DNA of 64,000 nucleotides, from the NCBI GenBank assembly GCA_947259045.1, contig CAMYKZ010000027.1, forward strand, positions 1 through 64,000, read 5' to 3'. This document shows, one piece after another, positions 54,337 to 63,235 of this stretch; the first letter of the stretch is position 1; each line of letters opens with the position of its first letter. A program made the translations under genes and the position numbers. The notes below the pieces were generated by a model. That model saw only the letters and a list, made by a program, of their open reading frames with translations, was not told the DNA's origin and did no database searches. The stretch comes from an uncultured Afifella sp. (lineage in GTDB: Bacteria > Pseudomonadota > Alphaproteobacteria > Rhizobiales > Afifellaceae).

Positions 54337-55482
54337 ATGAACAGACCGCTTTCCAATCCGTCCACCGAACCTGTCATATTGCCGCGCCGGTCAAGAGCCA
54401 GCACTGAGTTGTCCATTGTGGTTCCGACCTACAATGAATGCCGCAATATCGAATTGATCGTTCAATCGGTTGAAAGCGCGCTCGGCGAGACGGGTTGGGA
54501 GATCATCTTTGTCGATGACAACAGCCCGGACGGAACAAGCGGTGTTGCAAGGTCGGTTGCAGCTCGCGACGGCCGGGTTCGGTGCATTCGCCGGATCGGC
54601 CGGAAAGGCCTGTCGACAGCGGTCATTGAGGGCATGCTGTCATCGTCGGCTGCCTTTGTGGCTGTCATGGATGGTGATCTGCAGCACGACGAGACATTGC
54701 TGGCCCTGATGTTGAGCACTTTGAAGGCTGATGCCTGCGATATTGCAATTGCCAGCCGCTATGTCGGCGCCGGCAGTGCAAGCGGGCTGGACGGCACCGG
54801 GCGCCATGCCCGCAGCCAGCTGGGAAACTGGCTTGCGCGTTCCGTCCTGAAGGTTGACCTGTCCGATCCGATGAGCGGATTCTTCATGATGCGGCGTTTC
54901 CATTTCGATGGCTGTGCGGAGCGCCTGTCCGGCGAGGGGTTCAAAATTCTTCTCGACGTGATGACGAGCCTGGACACGGCTGTACGTGTCCGGGAATTGC
55001 CGATGACGTTCCGCTCGCGTGCCTTCGGCGAGAGCAAACTGGATCTTTCCGCTGAAATCGCTTTCCTGAATATGCTCTTCGACAAAACCGCCGGTCGAAT
55101 TGTGCCGCGCCGGTTCCTGATCTTTTCCGCCGTTGGTTCGACCGGCGTGGTCGTTCACCTTGCGGCCCTCAAACTGGCTCTTCTAGCCGGACTGGCATTT
55201 GACGGTGCGCAGGCATCAGCGGCCCTGACGGCGATGGCGTCGAACTTTTTCCTGAACAATGCCGTGACATTCCGCGATCAGCGCCTGCGCGGCAAGGCTC
55301 TGGTGACCGGCTTCCTGTCCTTCTGCGCGGTCTGCTCGTTCGGTTTTGTCGGCAATGTCGGGATCGCGCGAACCTTGTTTGAACAGGACAGCACCTGGTG
55401 GCTGGCCGGTCTGGTCGGTGCAATTGTCGGCGCTGTCTGGAATTACGGAATGACCTCCTTCTATACGTGGAAAAGCCGGTGA
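54337..55482 (+). CDS. Dolichol/polyprenyl-phosphate sugar synthase fused to GtrA domain
   Basis: The 381-residue protein has a GT2 domain (residues about 26-240) with LSIVVPTYNECRNI, VDDNSPDGT, AVMDGDLQHD (metal-binding) and the acceptor loop SGFFMMRR. A GtrA-like four-helix membrane domain follows (residues about 250-380, FLIFSAVGSTGVVVHLAALK). It should make a polyprenyl-phosphate hexose from a nucleotide sugar and flip it. The fusion joins synthase and flippase. The ATG at 54337 comes three bases after the upstream stop. Confidence 0.88.
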   Translation: MNRPLSNPSTEPVILPRRSRASTELSIVVPTYNECRNIELIVQSVESALGETGWEIIFVDDNSPDGTSGVARSVAARDGRVRCIRRIGRKGLSTAVIEGMLSSSAAFVAVMDGDLQHDETLLALMLSTLKADACDIAIASRYVGAGSASGLDGTGRHARSQLGNWLARSVLKVDLSDPMSGFFMMRRFHFDGCAERLSGEGFKILLDVMTSLDTAVRVRELPMTFRSRAFGESKLDLSAEIAFLNMLFDKTAGRIVPRRFLIFSAVGSTGVVVHLAALKLALLAGLAFDGAQASAALTAMASNFFLNNAVTFRDQRLRGKALVTGFLSFCAVCSFGFVGNVGIARTLFEQDSTWWLAGLVGAIVGAVWNYGMTSFYTWKSR

Positions 55483-57059
55483 CGGTCGGCACCGTTCCGG
55501 CGGCCGCGGCAATCGCGCCGCCTGATCCGGCGCGGGACCGGCTGATCAGTCTGTCCCCGGTCCGGATCGTTCTTCTCATCATCGCAATATCGCTGCTGTT
55601 GCGATTGACCGGTGCGGCATTGCTTGGACTGGGCGTCGATGAAAGTTATGCAATTGCGGTTTCGCGGGTGCCCAGTCTGAGTTTCTTCGATCATCCCCCG
55701 CTTGGTTTCCTGCTGGGCCGCTGGGCCGCTGATCTGTCAGGCAGTGAAGCAGGGCTCATTGTCAGGGCACCCTATCTGCTGCTCTCCAGCGGTTCGATCT
55801 GGCTGCTCTATGCATTAAGCGCGAAATTGTTCACGCCGCGCGCAGGAACGTGGGCGGCCGCCTGGTTTGCGGTTGCGCCGTTTTTCCTTGTCTCCGCTGG
55901 CAGTTGGATCGTACCGGACGGGCCGCTGACCTTCTTTCTTCTCATCGCCGCCTATCTTGTGTGCCGGATATTTTTTGATGAGAAACCGGCCCGCGTCTGG
56001 TCGATGTGGCTGGCGGCCGGGGCGGCATTCGGTCTTGCATTATTATCGAAATATCAGGCGACCCTTGTCGGTTTCGGTGCGCTTGTTTTCCTGCTGTCGA
56101 ACCGCCACGCCCGTGACTGGCTCTGTCATCCGGCACCCTATCTTGCCGGCCTGGTAGCAATCGGTTTTTTCATTCCGGTCATTGTCTGGAGTGCGCAACA
56201 TGACTGGCATTCCTTTTCATTCCAGATCGGCCGGGCGGTCGGCGGCGGAACATTTTCGCTTTCCGACAGAGGGTTCAATGTGGTTCGCATGGTTCTGGGC
56301 CAGATGGTTTATGCTGGTCCATTCGTGTTCATCCTGTCCGTCGGTGTGCTTTGGTCAGGGCTCAGAAATGGCCCCGCTGATGAGCGCAGATGGTTGTGCG
56401 CAATGCTGGCGTTGCCGACAATCCTTCTGTTCAACATGATAGCACCGTTTACCGGCCGTTCATTGCCGCACTGGCCGATGGCCGGATTCCTGTTCGTGTT
56501 TCCGCTGCTGGGCGACTGGATCGACAGGCGATCCGCTGACGGCATGCGGCTTGTCAGGCGTTGTTTCGCTGCCAGTTCTGCCGTGCTGCTGCTGTTGATC
56601 GGTTCAGGCCTGACACATGTGCGCCATGGCAATCTGACCTCAATCCTGACCGGTAAACCACCCGCCTGGGATAATTCGATCATGGCGTCCGATTGGCAGG
56701 AATTGCGCGTTGCCCTGGACAAAGACGGCTGGCTGGACAATGAGGACGTCGTTATCGGGGCCCGGAACTGGTGGCAGGCTGCGAAGATCGACTACGCGCT
56801 TGGCGGCAGGCTTCCGGTCTTTGTCTTTGGCCGGGACAAGCGCCATTTCACCTTTCTGCACAGTGATCATTCAGCATCGAAGGGCCGAGCGCTGATCCTC
56901 GAACTGGTCAAACCACGGCGCAGGGCACGAAAAGACAACGCCGTGTGGCAGCTTGCCGGAGTGCATTATTGCCGCCGCGACGATCATGCTCCGATTTCGC
57001 TTCGGCTTGGTCAGAAACATTATCGGTTTCTGTCGGTAACCGAAGCCTCTCGGTGCTGA
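55479..57059 (+). CDS. Second GT-C (ArnT/PMT-type) glycosyltransferase
   Basis: This 526-residue paralogue of the gene at 52879 has Asp-Glu in LGVDESYAIAVSRVPSLSFFDHPP and helices such as GLALLSKYQATLVGFGALVFLLSNR. I set the start at the GTG 55479, which overlaps the preceding stop as GTGA; an earlier ATG at 55398 would read 80 bases into the upstream gene. Two acceptor-side enzymes sharing one donor synthase suggest two sugars, or two acceptors, in the same glycan. Confidence 0.85.
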   Translation: MTVGTVPAAAAIAPPDPARDRLISLSPVRIVLLIIAISLLLRLTGAALLGLGVDESYAIAVSRVPSLSFFDHPPLGFLLGRWAADLSGSEAGLIVRAPYLLLSSGSIWLLYALSAKLFTPRAGTWAAAWFAVAPFFLVSAGSWIVPDGPLTFFLLIAAYLVCRIFFDEKPARVWSMWLAAGAAFGLALLSKYQATLVGFGALVFLLSNRHARDWLCHPAPYLAGLVAIGFFIPVIVWSAQHDWHSFSFQIGRAVGGGTFSLSDRGFNVVRMVLGQMVYAGPFVFILSVGVLWSGLRNGPADERRWLCAMLALPTILLFNMIAPFTGRSLPHWPMAGFLFVFPLLGDWIDRRSADGMRLVRRCFAASSAVLLLLIGSGLTHVRHGNLTSILTGKPPAWDNSIMASDWQELRVALDKDGWLDNEDVVIGARNWWQAAKIDYALGGRLPVFVFGRDKRHFTFLHSDHSASKGRALILELVKPRRRARKDNAVWQLAGVHYCRRDDHAPISLRLGQKHYRFLSVTEASRC

Positions 57060-57110
57060 ACAGGTGCAGGTGATCCCTTTAAGACGCCGGCCGCTCCGTC
57101 TATAAACGGC

Positions 57111-57896
57111 GTGATGACAAATGCATTTCCTCTTGATGATGCAACCGCGCTGATCTTCGGCGGCACTGCCGGTATCGGCCTGGCCTGTGCAAACGCTTAT
57201 GCCGCCGCCGGGGTTCCGCGCATCATGCTGGCTGCACGCAACGAAGGGCGCGGTGCAAACGCCGCCGCGGCGATCCGCGACCTGTGCCCGGATTGCGATG
57301 CCCGTTTCATCTCAGCCGACGCCACCCGGGCGCGGACGGCGCAGGCGGGCGTCGACGCCTGTGTCGATGCTTTTGGCGGCATCGATATCCTGCTGTCGAC
57401 GGCAGGCGCCTCCGCCATGCCGGCAATCTTCCACACGATTGCCATTGACGACATTGCGCCGGCTATTGATGGCCTGCTCTATGGCGCGATCTATCCCGCC
57501 CGCGCGGCTCTGCCGCATATGATGGAGCGTGGCCGCGGCGTCATCCTGACTGTGGCGTCGGACGCTGCAAAGGTCGCGACGCCGGGCGAAGTGGCGATCG
57601 GCGCCGCCATGGCCGCTATTGTGATGTTTTCCAGAACTCTGGCGATCGAGGCCAAACGATCCGGCATCCGGGTCAATTGCCTGACGCCGTCGATTGTCCG
57701 CGACACGCCGCTTTACGACCAGCTGATGGCTGATCCGTTTGCCGGCAGGCTGTTCGCCAAGGCGGAGAAACTGGCCGCTCTCGGCGTCACCGAGCCTGAT
57801 GATCTCGCGCAGATGGCAGTCTTCCTGGCAAGCCCCGCCGCTGCACGCCTGACGGGTCAGGCGATCAGCATCAATGGCGGGATATCAGCAGGTTAG
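57111..57896 (+). CDS. SDR-family protein with altered active site
   Basis: The 261-residue protein has the Rossmann start LIFGGTAGIGLACANAYA (residues 14-31; the usual TGxxxGIG reads GGTAGIG), STAGAS in place of NNAG, and the catalytic Ser at 150 (LTVASD). At the YxxxK motif the sequence is IGAAM (163-167), so both catalytic Tyr and Lys are missing. The C-terminal NGGIS end is standard. It may bind NAD(P) without normal dehydrogenase chemistry. It is tail to tail with eboC, ten bases apart. Confidence 0.85.
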   Translation: MMTNAFPLDDATALIFGGTAGIGLACANAYAAAGVPRIMLAARNEGRGANAAAAIRDLCPDCDARFISADATRARTAQAGVDACVDAFGGIDILLSTAGASAMPAIFHTIAIDDIAPAIDGLLYGAIYPARAALPHMMERGRGVILTVASDAAKVATPGEVAIGAAMAAIVMFSRTLAIEAKRSGIRVNCLTPSIVRDTPLYDQLMADPFAGRLFAKAEKLAALGVTEPDDLAQMAVFLASPAAARLTGQAISINGGISAG

Positions 57897-57905
57897 ATGC
57901 GAAGA

Positions 57906-58778
57906 TCAAGTTCCGGGAATAAACCGCTGGAACGCCAGCGTCAGCGCAAATCCGGCGACGCAGACGATGACGGTTTCCGTCTGCCCCATGGCCGCGATCA
58001 GAACGCCGTCAAGCAGGGCGATCCCGGCGATCATGCCGCCGACGGCGCGGGGAATATCGCCGGGCCCGCGGCGGGCGACCAGCCGAAGGCAGTAGCCGAT
58101 CCATCCGGCAAAGATCAGCCAGATCACCAGATTGGCCGGGTGATCGGTGACGAAGAACAGGCCCGCAAGGGCCGGAACCGCCAGGAAAAGCAATGGCCAG
58201 GCATTTTTGACATGGCCGATATTTTCCTGCTTGGCCGTGTAGGTGAGCCCGATCAGATAACACAGCAGCGCAAATGCGCCGAGCCAGACGGCCAGCGGCA
58301 CCGGGACCAGAAAGCAGAGCCCGGCTGTAATATAAACCAGCATCCGGCAGAGACCCATGATCAGCGGGCTGAGGGGATTGGCCTTGTGATGCCAGTCATA
58401 GGTGATGATGGCTGCAGCCAGCGCGATGCCGCCTGCCGCCGGCCACAGCCCGGTCGATGCGCCGAAGCCGGTGCCGACCCAGAGCAGGATCGCGAGGCCG
58501 GCAGCCAGCATCGCAAAACCTGAGACAAACACCGATTGCCGGCTGATCTGACCGGACGGGATCGGCCGTTCCGCCCGCTCTTCAGCGTCGATTTCCGCGT
58601 CGAAAGCATCGTTGAGATACATGCCGCCGACATAAAACAGCGACATTGCGAGGAGGATCGGAACCGTTCTGGCATCGTTTACCGCCATGCCGGTCAAAAC
58701 AATGCCGGCAAGGGTATTCGTCCAGACCGTCGGCAGGTTGGAGACCCGGCCCAGCCGCAGCGCAACGCCTAACTTCAT
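57906..58778 (-). CDS. eboC: UbiA-family prenyltransferase, EboC-like
   Basis: The 290-residue membrane enzyme has about nine helices. The first Asp-rich motif is NDAFDAEIDAEERAERPI (residues 56-72; NDxxDxxxD) and the second region reads YDWHHKANP near 125. It binds Mg2+-prenyl diphosphate and transfers the prenyl group to an acceptor. The start overlaps eboE's stop as ATGA. The prenyl donor could come from the idi-linked pathway; chain length and acceptor are unknown. Confidence 0.9.
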   Translation of the reverse strand: MKLGVALRLGRVSNLPTVWTNTLAGIVLTGMAVNDARTVPILLAMSLFYVGGMYLNDAFDAEIDAEERAERPIPSGQISRQSVFVSGFAMLAAGLAILLWVGTGFGASTGLWPAAGGIALAAAIITYDWHHKANPLSPLIMGLCRMLVYITAGLCFLVPVPLAVWLGAFALLCYLIGLTYTAKQENIGHVKNAWPLLFLAVPALAGLFFVTDHPANLVIWLIFAGWIGYCLRLVARRGPGDIPRAVGGMIAGIALLDGVLIAAMGQTETVIVCVAGFALTLAFQRFIPGT

Positions 58779-59965
58779 GAGGTCAGCTCAGCCTTCACCC
58801 AGTTGAGTTCCCGGGCGATCGCCTCGCTCATGCCGGCATTGCGGTATTGATCAGGCAGGACATCCCAGGTGTAGGTTTCCACTTCCAGATGGGCCGATAT
58901 CGGCGCCTGGCGGTGGATGGCCAGGATTTCGCGCAGAAAATCCTGGGTGGTTCCGAAGTCCTTCAGCCGGTCGAGAAAAACCGGCACATGAAAATGAATT
59001 CGCCATTCCTTGCCGAGCGATTGTTCTGCCTGATCAAGGGCTTCCGGCAGATCGCGGAAGTAGGTCAGACCGTCTTCATCGCGCTGGACAACCTGATGAA
59101 GATAGACCGGTTCGTCGAACGGCCGGAGCTGGTCAGGCGATTGTGGACCGACCTCTGTAATTCTTAGAGCGCTTGAAAGCTGGACCTTGCCGATCGGAAT
59201 TTCCGCCGCGTTCAACGCGGCAATGCTGGCGGCCGGATCTTCATATTCAACGGCGGCGTGGCAGACATCGTAACAGACGCCCATATGCCGGTGCAGCGCC
59301 GCTGATGCATCGTCGATGTCTATTCCCGTCAGGTTTGCAAGCCTTTGCTGGGCAGGGCCGCAGAACAGATGGTCATGGAAATAGTCAATCGTTTCGTCGA
59401 TCGTTTCCAGAAAACAACAGGGCTCCGGCTCCAGCGTCATCATGATGGTCCTGCCGGTTCGCGCCCGCAATTGAACCAGATGGGCCGCATGACGGATGAA
59501 CGTATCGGTGATGGCCTCGATGCGTGCGCCGTCTGCCCAGGGCTTGAATGTGCCCGGCACGGTACTGATCGTGCCGTCAAGACCATCCGGCAGCAACCGG
59601 GCCAGGAGATCGGCAAGCTGGTTGGAATAGGCAAGACGCTCCGGCGTACTCCAGTCCGGGCTGTAGACATCTTCTTTCACCCTGCGGCCGTGGAAGGCGC
59701 CATAGGGAAATCCGTTTATCGTGAAGACATAACAACCATTGTCTTCAAGCACGGCATTCAGATCGGCAAACGCAGCCGGATCCTGCAGGGCTTTGGCAGC
59801 CGAGGCCGCAAGCCGGAGGCCGACGCCGAAAGGCGCATCCGGTGACACGGACTGCTTGATATCAGGCAGATGGGCTTGCAGTCCGGCCAGCACGTCCGGC
59901 CAGTGCTCGGCGGCATGGATGTTGGTGCAATATGTCAGTTGCCCGAGAGGGCCAGGCAGGTACAT
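58775..59965 (-). CDS. eboE: EboE-like metabolite-traffic protein (TIM-barrel)
   Basis: The protein has 396 residues from the ATG at 59965, which overlaps the eboD stop by one base (TGATG); a longer frame would run into eboD. The xylose-isomerase-like TIM barrel is recognisable by LTYCTNIHAAEHW at the start, NGFPYGAFHG, TLEPEPCCFLET, MGVCYDVCHAAVEYED and FHVPVFLDRL. In other organisms this is the ebo protein named metabolite traffic protein EboE. The metal ligands (His, Glu, Asp) are in place, so an isomerase or epimerase reaction is likely. Confidence 0.9.
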   Translation of the reverse strand: MYLPGPLGQLTYCTNIHAAEHWPDVLAGLQAHLPDIKQSVSPDAPFGVGLRLAASAAKALQDPAAFADLNAVLEDNGCYVFTINGFPYGAFHGRRVKEDVYSPDWSTPERLAYSNQLADLLARLLPDGLDGTISTVPGTFKPWADGARIEAITDTFIRHAAHLVQLRARTGRTIMMTLEPEPCCFLETIDETIDYFHDHLFCGPAQQRLANLTGIDIDDASAALHRHMGVCYDVCHAAVEYEDPAASIAALNAAEIPIGKVQLSSALRITEVGPQSPDQLRPFDEPVYLHQVVQRDEDGLTYFRDLPEALDQAEQSLGKEWRIHFHVPVFLDRLKDFGTTQDFLREILAIHRQAPISAHLEVETYTWDVLPDQYRNAGMSEAIARELNWVKAELTS

Positions 59966-61161
59966 CAGTTTGCCTGGCGGTTCTTCAGCCAGGCAATGGC
60001 TTGAGCGACGCGTGTTTCGTCCATCTCGTGGACTTCGATGCCAACACCGATATCCGACAGAAGCGTGATTGTCAGTTCGCCGCCCAGATGTTCGCGGAAA
60101 TCGGTCAGCCCCCCGACGATTTCCAGATTGCCCCGCTGGTCGCGTTTCTCCAGTGCCGGATGCCACAGTTTGAAGCCGAGCGCCTCAAGCAGATAGCTGA
60201 TACGGTCGTCTTCGCCCGGCTCGAGCAATCCGGCCAGCACCGAATAATGCGCGTCAAGCGCGATGCCGATGGCGACTGCCTCGCCGTGCCGGACATGATA
60301 GCGGGTCATGCCCTCAAGCTTGTGGGCGGACCAGTGACCGTAGTCGAGAGGCCGGGCGCTGCCGCTCTCAAACGGATCGCCGCCCTTGCCGATCTGTTGC
60401 ATATGCAGATCGGCACAGCGCTGGATCATGGCCGCCATGACCGGCTGGTCGAAGATCGACAATGGATCGGCTTCCGATTCCAGCCATCGGAAGAAATCGC
60501 CGTCGCGGATCAGCGCCACTTTGACGGCTTCGGCCATGCCGGCGATCTTGTCGCGATCCGGCAGCACGGCGATGAAATCGAGATCGTTGAGAACGGCAAA
60601 CGGCGGCGCGAAAGTGCCGATATAGTTCTTCATTCCGAACAGGTTGACGCCGTTCTTCACACCAACGCCTGAATCGTTCTGCGACAGCACCGTCGTCGGG
60701 ATGCGGATATGGCGGACACCGCGATGGGCCGTGGCGGCCACAAGGCCCGCGGCATCGAGCACTGCGCCGCCGCCGACTGCGATGACGAAGGAATGCCTGT
60801 CGATATGATTGTCGAACAGAGCCTGATGCATCTGTTCGGTAAAATGCAGATCCGATTTGATTTTCTCGCCACCGGGAATCTTGATCGGGTCGGTAACCAG
60901 TTCGATGCAGGCTGAATGATGCGCTGCATAGGTTGCAATCTGGCCGCAAAGCGTTGGCATTGCATGGGTCAGCCCATCATCGACAAAGACAATGCAGCGG
61001 TGCTTTTTGTCGGTTTCCATGCGGCACAATGTGTTTCGCAAAACGGGATTGTCCGGCCGAAACAGACCATCGGTGAAATGAACGGGAAATTCATAGTCGA
61101 CAGAAAACTTCTGCACATGCACAGTCGACGTTCCGGTGTTTATGGCCTTGCTCATGACCAT
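59965..61161 (-). CDS. eboD: 3-dehydroquinate synthase-family protein, EboD-like
   Basis: The 398-residue sugar-phosphate cyclase-like protein has an NAD site with VIAVGGGAVLDAAGLVAA and metal-site motifs GMAEAVKVALI, DYGHWSAHKLE and RHGEAVAIGIALD. It differs from the aroB group in its N-terminus (VHVQKFSVDYEFPVHFT). It probably cyclises a sugar phosphate to a cyclitol-like precursor of the ebo metabolite. GGGAGG lies eight bases before the ATG at 61161. It leads the eboD-eboE-eboC operon. Confidence 0.9.
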   Translation of the reverse strand: MVMSKAINTGTSTVHVQKFSVDYEFPVHFTDGLFRPDNPVLRNTLCRMETDKKHRCIVFVDDGLTHAMPTLCGQIATYAAHHSACIELVTDPIKIPGGEKIKSDLHFTEQMHQALFDNHIDRHSFVIAVGGGAVLDAAGLVAATAHRGVRHIRIPTTVLSQNDSGVGVKNGVNLFGMKNYIGTFAPPFAVLNDLDFIAVLPDRDKIAGMAEAVKVALIRDGDFFRWLESEADPLSIFDQPVMAAMIQRCADLHMQQIGKGGDPFESGSARPLDYGHWSAHKLEGMTRYHVRHGEAVAIGIALDAHYSVLAGLLEPGEDDRISYLLEALGFKLWHPALEKRDQRGNLEIVGGLTDFREHLGGELTITLLSDIGVGIEVHEMDETRVAQAIAWLKNRQAN

Positions 61162-61283
61162 TCTTGCCTCCCGTTTCCCCGATATCGGTTTTGGATCTTT
61201 TTCGCCGGGTCCGATCTCAACATTGGCAATTTTCTCAGCGCATGTCTATTCTTGGCAGAACGAATGACGTTGGGGAATTCATA

Positions 61284-61658
61284 ATGCGGTACGTCAACAT
61301 GCTGTTTGCAGCGCTGATGGCGCTGTTTGCGTTTGTTCAGCTTAACGATCCGGATGGCTATGTCTGGTTTTTCATCTATCTGATACCCGGTATCATTGCG
61401 GCGCTTGCGGCCTTCCGGTTGCCGGTTCTGGCAACGGCAAAAGGCCTCGGCGCGGTCGTCGGCCTGACGGTGCTCAGCCTTGTGGGTGTCGTGGCCTATT
61501 GGCCGACGACGCCCGGGTTCTGGCATCAGGAAGTCTGGTGGGAAACGGAAACCGCGCGTGAAGGCATGGGCATGATGATTGTCGCAATCGTCATGATCGC
61601 GGTGCTTTGCACGGTCTGGTCGGCGCGGCGGCACGATAGCGCTGCCGACCACGCATGA
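61284..61658 (+). CDS. TMEM220-like small membrane protein
   Basis: The 124-residue protein has four predicted helices (residues about 3-18, 27-46, 53-71, 95-113). The segment FAFVQLNDPDGYVWFFIY near the start is the signature of the TMEM220 family. GGGGA precedes the ATG at 61284. The function is unknown. It is divergent from eboD across 122 bases, so it may belong to the ebo region. Confidence 0.8.
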   Translation: MRYVNMLFAALMALFAFVQLNDPDGYVWFFIYLIPGIIAALAAFRLPVLATAKGLGAVVGLTVLSLVGVVAYWPTTPGFWHQEVWWETETAREGMGMMIVAIVMIAVLCTVWSARRHDSAADHA

Positions 61659-61826
61659 ATGCGCAGGAGCGGGTGGAAAGATGTTTCGATAGCCAAGATG
61701 CAGCGCATTTTCTGCCGTTAGCCATCAGTGGAATTAAGACCTTGCGGCAAGGGGGTATTTTTTCATACGATGCGCCACCGCCAAATCAATAATTATAATA
61801 ACGCGGAAATTTTCAGGGAGAAAACA

Positions 61827-63059
61827 ATGAAACTGACAAAATATGCGATTGCCGGCATTGTGACCGCCGGTCTGACTGCCCCCGCGATTGCTGCAGAGTG
61901 CGAGACCATCAATCTTGGCTCGGCAATTTCGTTGACCGGCAAATATGCTACAAATGGCATTCACGCCAAAAACGGCTATGAGTTCGCAATCAAGAAGATC
62001 GCTGAAAATGGCGGCATCAAGGTTGGCGACAAGTGCTATAATTTCGCCGTTACCTATTACGATGATGAGTCCAAGGGTGACCGTGGTGCGACGCTGGCGG
62101 AGCGGTTGATCAGCCAGGACGGCATCCAGTATATGCTCGGGCCCTATTCGTCCGGTCTGACAAAGGCGATTGCGCCGGTAACGGAAAAATACCAGATCCC
62201 GATGGTTGAAGCGGAAGGCGCATCGCGCTCGCTGTTCAACAAGGGTGCGAAATATCTGTTCGCGGTGCTTTCGACATCTGAGCAATATCTCGCATCGGCT
62301 GTGACGCTGGCTGCGGAAATGGCTGAGAAGGAAGGCAAGGAAGCCTCTTCCGTAAAGGTGGCCATCGCGGTTGAGAACGATCCATTCTCACTCGATATTC
62401 GTGCTGGTGTGCTTGATGATGCTGCCAAGTTCAGCATGAACATCGTCATCGACGAAAAATTACCGCGCGACCTGTCGGACATGAGTGCGATCCTGACCAA
62501 GGTGAAACTTTTGAAGCCTGATTTGTTGATCGTCTCGGGCCATTCAAAGGGTGCTGCAACGGCAGTGCGCCAGATCGGTGAATTGAACATCGATGTACCG
62601 ATGATCGCCATCACCCATTGCGAAGCCGCCGATGTGACCGGCAAGTTCGGCGATGTGGCCAACGACATTCTGTGTTCGACCCAATGGGCTGAAACTCTGT
62701 CTTACGAAGATCCGATTTTCGGATCGGCAGCCAACTACGAACAGGAATTCAAGGCCGCATACACTGAATATGGCGACAAGAAGGTGCCCTATCAGACGGC
62801 CCAGGCTTCGGCTGCAGTTTATGTCTTCAAGGACGCCTTTGAACGTGCCGGTTCGCTGGACAAGGAAAAGGTCCGCGACGCTATCGCGGCAACTGATCTG
62901 ACGACGTTCTATGGCCAGATCAAGTTTGCGCCGGAAGGCAACAACATCGCCAAGCCGATGGTGCTGCGGCAGATTCAGAACGGTGAATATGTCGTTGTGG
63001 CGCCATCAGCATTTGCCTCCCACAAGCTGAACTGGCCGCGCAAGGCTGGCGGCTCATAA
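61827..63059 (+). CDS. Branched-chain amino acid-type ABC transporter substrate-binding protein
   Basis: The 410-residue periplasmic binding protein of the LivJ/LivK (peripla_BP_6) group has a signal peptide of about 22 residues (APAIA). The ligand-binding core shows LGSAISLTGKYATNG, VTYYDDESKGD and GPYSSGLTKAIAPV. AGGGAG precedes the ATG at 61827. It is followed by a hairpin and then the permease gene, so it is made in excess over the membrane parts. The substrate may be an amino acid, amide or urea. Confidence 0.9.
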   Translation: MKLTKYAIAGIVTAGLTAPAIAAECETINLGSAISLTGKYATNGIHAKNGYEFAIKKIAENGGIKVGDKCYNFAVTYYDDESKGDRGATLAERLISQDGIQYMLGPYSSGLTKAIAPVTEKYQIPMVEAEGASRSLFNKGAKYLFAVLSTSEQYLASAVTLAAEMAEKEGKEASSVKVAIAVENDPFSLDIRAGVLDDAAKFSMNIVIDEKLPRDLSDMSAILTKVKLLKPDLLIVSGHSKGAATAVRQIGELNIDVPMIAITHCEAADVTGKFGDVANDILCSTQWAETLSYEDPIFGSAANYEQEFKAAYTEYGDKKVPYQTAQASAAVYVFKDAFERAGSLDKEKVRDAIAATDLTTFYGQIKFAPEGNNIAKPMVLRQIQNGEYVVVAPSAFASHKLNWPRKAGGS

Positions 63060-63083
63060 GGCAATAGCCTGCTTGAGGTTAAT

Positions 63084-63114
63084 GGCCGGACACCTGAAAA
63101 AGGTGCCCGGCTTT
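63084..63114 (+). terminator. Partial terminator/attenuator after the substrate-binding gene
   Basis: GCCGGACACCT and AGGTGCCCGGC form a stem with a GAAAA loop and one mismatch, followed by TTTT. It lies 25 bases after the stop and 120 bases before the permease, and probably lowers expression of downstream transporter genes. Confidence 0.75.
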
Positions 63115-63235
63115 TCGATTTCTGATAGCGTTCAGGAATTGACGGCTGTGATCGCCGACGGGTAGATGCGGCACAATAAAAATGCGGCCTTCGGGTTGAA
63201 CAATGCCGAAGGCAGACGGGGAGGGGACCCGACTA

